From Oopsacas minuta (taxonomy: Eukaryota; Porifera; Hexactinellida; Lyssacinosida; Leucopsacidae): DNA of 64,000 bases. A model generated the notes under the pieces. The model was not told the origin of the DNA and searched no databases. It saw nothing but the letters and a program-made list of their open reading frames with translations. Of this stretch, positions 20,806 through 29,955 are shown one piece after another. Where the stretch lies: positions 1 to 64,000 of the forward strand of contig JAKMXF010000298.1 in NCBI GenBank assembly GCA_024704765.1, in the 5' to 3' direction. Made by a program: the position numbers and the translations under genes. Each line of letters starts with the position of its first letter. The stretch's first letter is position 1.

Positions 20806-21916
20806 TAACTAAGAACTCTACAAAAATAAATAAAGGCTGTACAATATCAGATATTTTTACAAATTGGCTGATTAGTCTCAAATTCATTGTTTTGCTTCTA
20901 AACACATCTGTTGTAGAATATATGAGTACAACTCATCATATACATATCATATGAAAGTTCATTTGTGGACTTTTAATATACTTCCCTGTTATGTTGAATA
21001 AAGTTTAAAGCTATCAGGTTTGTTAAACGAGTAAACTGGTTAAGTTATCAGTAGGAGTGGCTAATAATACTTATGCGTGAAGTAATCCCGTTTTAGATTC
21101 ATTTCTTATTTGGTAGTAAATTAATCCATCTGGTGGATTGATGTGTAAGTATGTGGGCAATTCAGAGTCTAAATTACAAATTACTTCTATTCTAACCTCA
21201 CCAATTAGAGTAATATAACAGAAATAATAATTATATTCTGCTATAAAACTTATACAAGTACCGACCATCACTGATAAAGTGCTGGTGAAAATTCGGAGAT
21301 TTGGCAGAATCAGTTCATTTTCGAAAAGAATCGCTAGAAATCTGAAATAAGGATTCTCACCTAATCTACATTATACAAAATTCAATAGAAAATCAGAGAT
21401 AAGAGTTGCCGGTCTTCAGCTAGGGTAGTCATATAGAAGTTCAATGAGGTATTATTCAAGATATGAAGAACTCAATTAAATAATTCATATACTAACTAAT
21501 TGCTTCCACCGACATGATCAACTTTAATGATAATTACGTAATAATGTATGTAACTGTAACTGTAAGAATGTTTTAAGATAATTATCACTTAATTTGGAGG
21601 ATAACAAAGATTGTGAAGATTGAATATTTAGACAATTCCCTGTAGATACGTAAGCTACTTAAGGTTAAGACTGACTAAAGGATTGCTTAATACCTTCAAA
21701 TTTTCAAAATTAGAAATGAATTTCAATATTCCATATAACAACAAGAAATTACATATACCCAATACTGTGTCATTGTCGTAAGAGCAAAAGAAGAGAAATA
21801 TTATCAAATATATTTAATTATTCCACAATCAACTCAGCACATCAATTTATTTATTTAAATATAAATGGCCGAGGAGTCGTTATGGCGGTTAATTAGTAAA
21901 TAGTAAGGTAGTTCAT
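20806..21916. other. Long divergent spacer with a short upstream frame
   Basis: 1111 bp between UTP23 (-) and the small gene at 21917 (+), very AT-rich. A minus-strand frame at 21071-21271 (about 65 aa) is not recognisable. A complete 12-codon frame, ATG at 21865 to stop at 21901-21903 (MAEESLWRLISK), ends 13 nt before the next ATG and could act as an upstream ORF. No RNA gene or repeat is seen. Confidence 0.45.
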
Positions 21917-22312
21917 ATGGGAGCACTGGACGTGGACCGAGGATACGAAGATTTGGAGGATATTCTCAAAGAAAACTGGAAAGAGATAAGAGCCACAAAC
22001 AAATCGCTAAATCTTCCCCAGATCATAGACTATGCTAAGCTCTCTAGAACTACTACAAAGAACCTAAAGCAATTAATGAGTAGTTATTCCGAAGAAAATA
22101 TAGCTCTTCTACTGAACTTAAAGATAGATATCAGCAACAGGACTGCGTATAAAGAGTACAAATCAAGAGAGAAGATGAAACAGACCGTATCCTCTAAAGA
22201 ATTAAAGACTATGTATTTGCAGAAGAAGTCTCTAATGGAAGAAAGATCTACCTTAATTAACGAGATATTTCTTTACAAGGAATATCTATCAGCTGAAATA
22301 TACCATCAGTAA
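21917..22312 (+). CDS. Small helical protein, unknown; paralog of 12645-12998
   Basis: 131 aa from the ATG at 21917. I do not recognise the family. It is charged and helical, with a Lys/Glu-rich C-terminal coiled-coil-like part. It aligns with the product of 12645-12998 in four ways. Both have an N-terminal W-K-E. Both have an L-P/A-x-(I/V)-(I/L)-D-x-(A/S)-K-L block. Both have an LLLNLKI/IILNRRI block at the same spacing. Both end with a similar charged helix. The two genes lie about 9 kb apart on opposite strands. It is convergent with CIP2A (gap 250 bp). A 12-codon upstream frame (21865-21903) precedes it. Confidence 0.62.
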   Translation: MGALDVDRGYEDLEDILKENWKEIRATNKSLNLPQIIDYAKLSRTTTKNLKQLMSSYSEENIALLLNLKIDISNRTAYKEYKSREKMKQTVSSKELKTMYLQKKSLMEERSTLINEIFLYKEYLSAEIYHQ

Positions 22313-22562
22313 ATGTATAAGCTTACACATCGCCTTAGCCAAGAAAAGCAACAAGCAAGCAAACAAAATTAACCATTAAGTCTATTAATAATATTTTACA
22401 GTTATGTAATCCATGCATATTATTTTGCTAATAGAATCTTTGAGCCATAAAAATAGCTATCAAATTTTATCACATATTTAGAGGAGTTGTTTAATGTCAC
22501 ATAAATATAGCTTACACAGCGCTAGCGTTAATTAATGATAGCTTACATGCAAATAACTGCAG

Positions 22563-25268
22563 CTAGTTTGTTGTAGCTTTACTTAAAAAGTTAGAAGTGT
22601 TCGGGATGCCAGAAGTTCCACTTAGGTCATGTATCATAGCTGCTAATTGTTGCATTTTTTCCAGCTTAGCTTTGGTAAGCTTTTGCCCTTCTCTCTCAAT
22701 CTGTAATTCACTATTTAGCTTGATTTTCTCTGATTGCAATTCATTAGCTCTCTCCATAAGAGATTCCTTACTCTTCTGAGCATTAGCTATCTGTTTAGCT
22801 AGTGAGTCTCTCTCTGCAATAATCTCTTCCAATTGTCGTTCAATTTGTGATATTTTAGTACTTTGTTGTGTAACATTAACTTCTAATTCTTTCACATAAT
22901 TATCTCTCTCAAGTAATATCTGTTTGTATTTCTGCTTTTCTATTTCTGTATCTTTATTCTGCTCAAAAAGTCGTTCTTGTTGAGACTTCAAAGTTTGAAT
23001 AGTTACTTCGAGAGATTCGTTATCTTCCTGCAGATTTCTAGCTACAGAGCATTCTCTCTTCAGATTAGCTTTTAGCCTGTCACAAACTTCAGATTTGTCT
23101 GCAACCTCAGCTGCTATTTGGATACACTTTACTTCTAACTCTTGTAAACTAATTATTTCTCTCTTAAGGGAATCGTTATCAAAACTTAATTCATTTTCTC
23201 TCTCAGTTAGACACTTCACCTTTCGCTCTTCCTTCAATAACTTATTTTGTATTTGAGTTAAAGCATTGCTTAAATTCTGACACTCACTTTCACTGTCTGC
23301 TAGTTTACATCTAAGCTGAGCTCCCAGTCTCTCAGATTGTTGCAGAGAAAGTGACTTAGTTTCTTGTAGTGCCTCTATCTGGTTAACTTTAGTCTCTAAA
23401 GTAGACAGTTTGTACTCGTAAATGTCAATAATATCTGTGTTACGCATGTCTGCTATAGACAAACCGCTTCTCATTCTCTCAATAGAATCCTCCACTGAAT
23501 TAGAATCAAGCTTTAGAGGATTGTGACGTTTTCTAGCTGTATCCGTGACGTCATTAACCTGGGGTGTACTCTGTTGTATTAGCTCTTTCTGATTGTGTGA
23601 AGAGGTAGCAAGGATATTACCAAAGTTAGAAATATGGAAGTTAGGTCTCTGTAACGCATCTCGTAACAACTCAAGAGATAGCAGAGTTTCTCTCCTATCA
23701 CTGTGTGTTATAGCATAAGATAGATAAGGTAGTAGTCTAGGGTCTTCAAGGATTGAATTATAAGCTTCTTGACACATACGTTTAGAGTCCTTAAGAGTTG
23801 CTAATATCTTAACTGTAACTAACAAGAGCTGTATAGCAGATGATTTTCTGTTTATTAATTCATTTTCTCTTTCGTTATGAATACTGAACAAAGATTGAGT
23901 AGTTGAGAGTATGAATGTATATAACTCAAGTAACAGCTGATCAGAGATAGACTCGGATATAGGCTGTAGTTGTAAACTATGTTTGCAGACTGTGCTTGTA
24001 AGATGCAATAGTTTTATCAACTTAGTAAGATATAGACTCCCTTGTGTTTCTTGATTCTGTTCAGCTCTAAGACAATTAACTCCAATACTCAGCTGTTTGC
24101 TGAGAGCAGGAGAGAGGTGTGAAATTACGCTAGAGGGTCCTGGATCAATTTCAAACAATACTCTGAGTAGATCGATTGCAAGAAATGTAGCAGTTTGATT
24201 ACTTTGCAGAGGTTGTCCTATCCAAGCTATAATATCCAGGAATACGCTAGAACTGTCTGTCTCATAGAGAACTATTCTAACTAACAATTCAGTAGGTCTT
24301 TCCATTTTACAAATAGATAGTAATAGTTCTAGCAGCAAAGAAGCACGATTAGCATCAGCAATAGAGAATAGCTTACAAATAGATTGCAGGTATTTTGGCA
24401 ACAATTCGTACTCTACTAATGCAGTCTGTATTCTTATAGTTTGAGTTATGCTACAAAACAAATCGACACAGGATCTGATTACTATACGAGAATCTTCCAT
24501 CTTATCAGGAGATTGACAGGTTAGCTTAAAAATCAATTGAAAAGTCTGCTCAATATTCTTTCCATTAAATATCTTCATTCCCAGATCTTCTTCTAGCCAG
24601 AGACTGGATAATATAGACAGTGACAGTATAAGAACAGCTAATGATTCATCCTTCATGTTAGCTATCAACACACGGTTAAGAGCACTAGCACTAGATAATC
24701 CCTTGAGATAAGCCTGTACAGATACATTAGTGTAAGACAAGTTAGAAATAATCGCAAGAGAAGCAATCCTATATTCAGCACTACATTCTGATACCACTGT
24801 ATGCACTGAGAAGTCTAGAATATCCTCTATACATCCGTTAGGACATGTTACAGTTAGTTTATAAGTGATCATTTGTAACAGCTTGAGAGTTTGTAAGAGA
24901 CTGGATTGATAGACAGTACCTGTAGAACTTTCTAGAAACCGAGCTAATTTAACTACCAGGAGAGATCGTGTACACAAATGCTTGAGGATATCTCTGTCTA
25001 GAATTAAATAACTGAGTATCATTAGAGTCTTATGGATCAGAGTAGAAGGTTGAAATCTTTTATCTATCAAATTAGTCAAGCCACATAGTATGACGTCATT
25101 TAATAGAATAATAGATTTAGATTTAGCACTCAATTGTCTGCCATTGCTAGAATGCGTCAGCGTCAAATCAAGCTGATGCTCAAATTCTTTCTGATTATCT
25201 TTGTTAGATTCTCTCTTGTATTGAGCTAGACTAGTAGCTAAGCCCTGGAATACTGGACACGAGTCCAT
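22563..25268 (-). CDS. CIP2A: CIP2A, PP2A inhibitor / TOPBP1 partner
   Basis: 901 aa from the ATG at 25268 (human 905). I prefer this start to the in-frame ATG at 25304. It aligns with the human N-terminus (MDS followed by a Leu-rich helix and QYK), and the bases just before it, TATTATTTCCAG, look like a splice acceptor. An armadillo-like helical domain (about 1-560) contains LSILSSLWLEEDLG and NIEQTFQLIFKL. A coiled coil (about 600-880) begins with DIIDIYEYKLSTLE. The end, AAMIHDLSG, matches the human AMIHSLSGG. CIP2A inhibits PP2A-B56, stabilises MYC and tethers broken mitotic chromosomes with TOPBP1. Its ATG lies 139 bp downstream of the next gene's stop on the same strand. Confidence 0.9.
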   Translation of the reverse strand: MDSCPVFQGLATSLAQYKRESNKDNQKEFEHQLDLTLTHSSNGRQLSAKSKSIILLNDVILCGLTNLIDKRFQPSTLIHKTLMILSYLILDRDILKHLCTRSLLVVKLARFLESSTGTVYQSSLLQTLKLLQMITYKLTVTCPNGCIEDILDFSVHTVVSECSAEYRIASLAIISNLSYTNVSVQAYLKGLSSASALNRVLIANMKDESLAVLILSLSILSSLWLEEDLGMKIFNGKNIEQTFQLIFKLTCQSPDKMEDSRIVIRSCVDLFCSITQTIRIQTALVEYELLPKYLQSICKLFSIADANRASLLLELLLSICKMERPTELLVRIVLYETDSSSVFLDIIAWIGQPLQSNQTATFLAIDLLRVLFEIDPGPSSVISHLSPALSKQLSIGVNCLRAEQNQETQGSLYLTKLIKLLHLTSTVCKHSLQLQPISESISDQLLLELYTFILSTTQSLFSIHNERENELINRKSSAIQLLLVTVKILATLKDSKRMCQEAYNSILEDPRLLPYLSYAITHSDRRETLLSLELLRDALQRPNFHISNFGNILATSSHNQKELIQQSTPQVNDVTDTARKRHNPLKLDSNSVEDSIERMRSGLSIADMRNTDIIDIYEYKLSTLETKVNQIEALQETKSLSLQQSERLGAQLRCKLADSESECQNLSNALTQIQNKLLKEERKVKCLTERENELSFDNDSLKREIISLQELEVKCIQIAAEVADKSEVCDRLKANLKRECSVARNLQEDNESLEVTIQTLKSQQERLFEQNKDTEIEKQKYKQILLERDNYVKELEVNVTQQSTKISQIERQLEEIIAERDSLAKQIANAQKSKESLMERANELQSEKIKLNSELQIEREGQKLTKAKLEKMQQLAAMIHDLSGTSGIPNTSNFLSKATTN

Positions 25269-25285
25269 CTGGAAATAATAGAATA
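25269..25285 (-). promoter_or_regulatory. Acceptor-like site directly before CIP2A ATG
   Basis: Minus-strand TTCTATTATTTCCAG runs straight into the ATG. If used, it would exclude the upstream in-frame ATG at 25304. It fits either a spliced-leader acceptor after the upstream gene or a 5'-UTR intron. Confidence 0.5.
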
Positions 25286-25407
25286 ATTCACCTGGTAAGA
25301 GCATTAGACTGGGTATAATTGTATTAAAGGGATCTTTAATAAAATTGTATACATTAAATTTATGTACAAAATAACATTGTAAGTGACGTAATCAACTTAT
25401 CTCTTGG

Positions 25408-27744
25408 CTATGTTTCTGTATCAGAGTGCTTAGCTTGCTCCAGCTGTAGAGTCAGCTGTTTAACCTGAGCACTCCAATACTCACTACTCTCTTTCATCTG
25501 TAAACTCATCTCGGATACACGTCTTACCCAGTATAGCTTGGTATCTGGAGAGTTATCAGGATCTTCTCTGAGTTTGGAAGTACTCTCATTTAGCTCTACT
25601 TGACTCAATCCTTTCTGTAGAGCTTTTCTATAATTCTGAGAGAAGTTAGGAGACCCTTTATTCTCAGGTAATACAACAGGTAGAGAACTAGCCATCTGAT
25701 TAGACACATCCTCTAAGAGTGGGTCCTCATTCAGATAGGGGTAGGAGTGATGAGTAGGTGCCCTATCTGGTGATGTCATTGACCTGGTTCTCTGCTGTAA
25801 TTGTGTTATTTCCTGCTGTAACATATTCTTATCACGAGTAGCATCTCTCAGTTTCTTTTCAAAGCATTTTACCTAACATACGTTATATAATGTGTATTAA
25901 TTTTTAAAATATATATAACAAAGCACCTGTTCTGTCTCTATGTGCAGACGTTGATTGAGACTTTGTAACTGAGTGTTCGATATAATATTCTTGTCAGTAG
26001 ACTTTGACAGTTCTCTTTGTAACGTACTAGCTTGGCCTGTCAACTTGTCAATGTCTTGCTGCTTTATTTGAAAAGACTCAACCAATTGTTCCTGCATTTC
26101 TAAGCAAGCTTGTAATGCCTTACTCAGATCTATCACTTGTCTGTCAAGTTGTTCACAAGATCTAGTCTTATCTCTGTTTACCTGTTGCAGATTAGATAAT
26201 TGTTCTAATAAGTCAGTTTGTTGTCTATTGCTCTCCAGCAATTTATCCTGACTTATTTCCAATTCCCTCTTCTTCCTATATAAAATTTGTGTATAATCAA
26301 GAGTATAGCAGATATAGTATAATATATATACTGACTAACTTCCTGATTAACTCATCTGATTGAGTTTTGTGTTGTTCTATCTCTGTTAGAGCTGTGTTAA
26401 GTTTATCCTGTAGATTGGCTATCTCCCTAGCCCTCTCAGATTCCAGTATGTTATTCTCCTACAAAATTAATGCAATAATATAGCTATTAAATAAATGTAT
26501 CCTATGAACTAACTCTGTTATTAAATAGAGTATCTTCATGATTCTTTATCTTCTCTCTAGCAGCTAATAACTCATCCCATAGCAATGATATCTCTTCTCT
26601 ATTCTCTACTAACAATCCTTGTTGTGTGTCTGGTCTGGTATCAGATTGTATTCTTTGTCTATAGAGATGTGTTGGCTAATGCCTCAGCATAAATATGTGA
26701 ATAACTTACTTATTCTCTTCACAAGATCTTCCCTTTGCTTCTACCTCTCTTCTCAATAATTCTATTTCTGTATTTAATCCCTCCAGTCTGTCAATCAGTG
26801 ACAGATTGTCTCTCTCCTTCTCTCCCAACTCATTCTCTCTTCCTTGTAACAATCCTTGTAGATGTAATAACTCTTCACTTACTCTATCTCTCTCACTGAT
26901 CATATTTACTTCTCTTCTAGCAACTACTGCTAGTTCTGCTCTTAATTCCGTATTCACAGTTTCTACTTGAGAGAATCCATCCTCTAGCTCTGCTCGCTCT
27001 ATTACTAATCTCTCTATTGTACTTCTTGCATTATCTAGCTCTGCATCCATGGTATCAACATTACAATTAGCTATACTATCCAATTTCTGTGAACAAGTTT
27101 CAACACTGCTGGATATATTAGAGAACTTATCTTTATACTGACTAAGCTCATCGACTAGCTCTCTCTTCTCCTGATGAGATCTCTTTAGTTTAGATAACAT
27201 TTCCTTATTAAACCTATGCATACTCATTTCACCATCTCCTTCTTGTGTAAGTACAACTGCCATCTGATCCTCTAAACCTTTAATCTTGTCACTCAGCTGT
27301 TGTACTGAATCAACTGACAGGTCTGATGCTTGACAGTTCTTGAGAGCTTGGAAAGTAGATAGGAACTTGTTCTGCCAGAATTGTAGCTTGTTTTCAGCAT
27401 CTCTCTCAAATTCTCCATACAATCTAGTAAGATCTGTAACCTACAAATAATCTATCATTATACAGATATAATACATAGAATATTATAGCTACCTTCTGTT
27501 GTAGACGTTTGAGTTTAGTTTCGTATGCTTGTGCAATTTTCTTCTCGTCTCCTTGCGAAATATCTCCCAAGCTATCTGAACCGAAACTTGACACCATTTT
27601 TAGACGGGTCAGAGCGTGTAAATCATTTCCTGAGTCTATTGACTTAGAGCTACATGCTTTAAGGTATCTGGGCTTAAGATCCTCTAATATGTTAAGTAGT
27701 GGAGATATTGGACTAGTAGGAGGGTCAAGTTGTTTCTCAGCCAT
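25408..27744 (-). CDS. Coiled-coil protein, unidentified (six exons)
   Basis: Exons (transcript order): 27744-27493, 27440-26710, 26658-26514, 26458-26340, 26275-25927 and 25872-25408. The five introns are 52, 51, 55, 64 and 54 bp, all GT-AG, and the joined frame is open for 686 aa. The product is almost entirely heptad-type coiled coil with many E, Q, L and S. A short Pro/Ser-rich N-terminus (MAEKQLDPPTSPISPLLNIL) and a Pro/Ser-rich break near residue 560 are the only departures. I recognise no signature domain. Golgin, centrosomal or similar scaffold roles are all possible. It is the most intron-rich gene in the window and lies immediately upstream of CIP2A. Confidence 0.75.
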
Positions 27745-27868
27745 CTCAGCTTATAAAGCTAACAGAATAGGAATTATGTATATAGCATATACGTATATGC
27801 GTTCTATTTAGAAAGAGATAGTAAGGAATATATTAATATAATCACCAATATTATTCTAATCAACATTA

Positions 27869-28884
27869 TTAATCGGCCTGATTGTTTGTAGGATTATTAA
27901 CACTAACTGCAGAGGTACCAGGACCTGTAGTATTAGCTACAGTACTCCCGGTTATGAAGGAAGGACCTAATCCATACAAATGTCCGTTATACTTTTCATC
28001 ATCTATTTCCCCCTCAAAGAACATCTGTTTCATCCTAAAGAATGCAGCACCCGTGAGATTACTGTCAGAACCAGCTTGATGCTTCTCTCCTATCCTCTCT
28101 ATTACCAGAGTATCAGCTACCTGTATATGCATAAGGTTACAGCTAAATAATACAAACAGTCATGCCACAGACCTCTTGCAGTCCTCCCTTCAGATTCTTA
28201 CAAGATTTCATTATATATTTGACGTCATAAACCTTAGGGAAATATAATCGTAACAGATCAAAGAATTCTGATTCTTCTGCCGGTAGATTTTGACAAGTAA
28301 GTAGTCTTAACAAATATCCGAAATCATATCCAGAATGGAAAGTTATCCAAGCTACATTATCACATAACACTAGACCGGAAGATATCAGTAGCTCAGCTAT
28401 TTCTGGTATTTCTATGCCCTCCTCTTCGTGTCGTTTGAAATCCATTCCTGAGTTATTCAACAGTTCTATTGAGTCTTGTGCGTACATGTCTTGCTCTAGA
28501 TTGAACCGGAAATTGAACTGCCAGGTGCATGGGCCTTTATCTGGCTGAATTAGAATGATTAAAATGCTATTAATTAACAAAAGAGTGAGTACAAATAACA
28601 AATACCTTATTTCCTTCTAGATCGAAGAATGTAATTCCTAATTGTATAATCTTTAGCATATCTACATTACACCTCAGTAACTGGTACTGATACTCAGAGG
28701 CAGATCGGAACTCTCCGCGGGGTCTAGCCACTACTCCGGGGAATTCTGTATCCATAGAAATACAAGGGAACTTTTGTACAATTACACGTATCCTCATAAA
28801 CTCATCTTCCAGGTTATGTTTCCAAATATTCACAATCTCGTCCTCTTCAGGAGGTTGTGGATGAGTACCAGAGGCTGTCTGCAT
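27869..28884 (-). CDS. CNOT7: CCR4-NOT deadenylase subunit 7/8 (CAF1)
   Basis: Exons 28884-28606, 28544-28173 and 28120-27869, with GT-AG introns of 61 and 52 bp, encode about 300 aa. The ATG at 28884 is the first; the open frame extends three codons further only to a TTG. DEDDh nuclease residues are visible: Asp and Glu in SMDTEFPGVVARP, Asp in SGYDFGYLL, and His and Asp in EKHQAGSDS. KSCKNLKGGLQE and YNGHLYGLG are near-invariant in CAF1. The enzyme shortens poly(A) tails as part of the CCR4-NOT complex. The C-terminus is short and Thr/Asn-rich, as in CNOT7/8. It is divergent from NDUFS8 across about 296 bp. Confidence 0.95.
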
Positions 28885-29180
28885 GCTTTGCAAGTTACCT
28901 TATGAGCTAAGCTAAGACATACACTAAGCTGGTTATAAGAATACAATAAATATAGAAGTCTAATGGAAAATTGGTGTTACTCAGTACCCAGTACTACAAG
29001 TTATAGTATCCATTGTGCTGCTATTGTTTAAGCTCCAAGAAGATAAGACATAGCCATGGATAAGAGCTAAACATAATCAATTCACAACCCGCAACTATAG
29101 CTTATTCTAGATCCCACATTTATCAAACTATCTTCTTAAATATTTCCCTTATAATTATATCTCCTTCAGCTACAATTAGA

Positions 29181-29810
29181 ATGTTTCGTATTTCCTCTAA
29201 CCTATACAAAGCCTGCATCTACAGACATACTCCTATAAGATATTTCTCTGCACAACAACCTTCTCGTGCTCACAAATACATGTACGTGACTAGTCATCCT
29301 GACTATATTCCCATGGATTGGAAGTCTACAATGGATAGAAACGCACAGACACTTCTTCTAACGGAACTGATAACTGGTTTGATGGTTGTTATCGGGTCCA
29401 TGTTCAAGGAGCCCGTTACTATCAATTATCCTTTTGAAAAGGGACCCTTGAGTCCCAGATTCCGGGGAGAACACGCCCTGAGGAGGTACCCTAACGGAGA
29501 GGAGAGATGTATTGCTTGTAAACTGTGCGAGGCTATCTGTCCGGCTCAAGCTATCACGATAGAGGCTGAAGAGAGGGAGGACGGCAGCAGAAGAACTACT
29601 CGTTACGACATAGATATGACAAAGTGTATCTATTGCGGATTTTGTCAAGAGGCTTGTCCAGTGGATGCTATCGTAGAAGGACCTAACTTTGAATACTCAA
29701 CTGAGACACACGAGGAATTGCTATACAACAAAGAGAAGCTACTCAACAATGGAGACCGCTGGGAGAAGGAAATAGCAGCTAATATTGATGCGGACTTTCT
29801 CTATCGATAG
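29181..29810 (+). CDS. NDUFS8: NADH dehydrogenase iron-sulfur protein 8 (TYKY)
   Basis: 209 aa (human 210). An N-terminal Arg- and aromatic-rich segment is a likely mitochondrial presequence. Two 4Fe-4S motifs, [12 protein letters not shown] (about residue 112) and [12 protein letters not shown] (about 151), carry all eight cysteines for clusters N6a and N6b. [16 protein letters not shown] and the C-terminal [11 protein letters not shown] stretch are family hallmarks. The protein passes electrons through the matrix arm of complex I. Two complex I genes occur in the window, but they are not adjacent. Confidence 0.96.
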   Translation: MFRISSNLYKACIYRHTPIRYFSAQQPSRAHKYMYVTSHPDYIPMDWKSTMDRNAQTLLLTELITGLMVVIGSMFKEPVTINYPFEKGPLSPRFRGEHALRRYPNGEERCIACKLCEAICPAQAITIEAEEREDGSRRTTRYDIDMTKCIYCGFCQEACPVDAIVEGPNFEYSTETHEELLYNKEKLLNNGDRWEKEIAANIDADFLYR

Positions 29811-29955
29811 AGAAAGGTATCCTGTAGAATTGATTACTTTTGTCACTCCTCATGTAAGTTATAAATTGATCCACGAATGTTTCGCAATAATTATATCTAA
29901 TATTATAACTACTCTATAATTATGTGATTGTGTGTAAGTACATAGAAATTAGCTA

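Noticed and set aside
21071-21271. Minus-strand frame of about 65 aa
   Set aside because: No homology or compositional signal; likely chance in AT-rich DNA.
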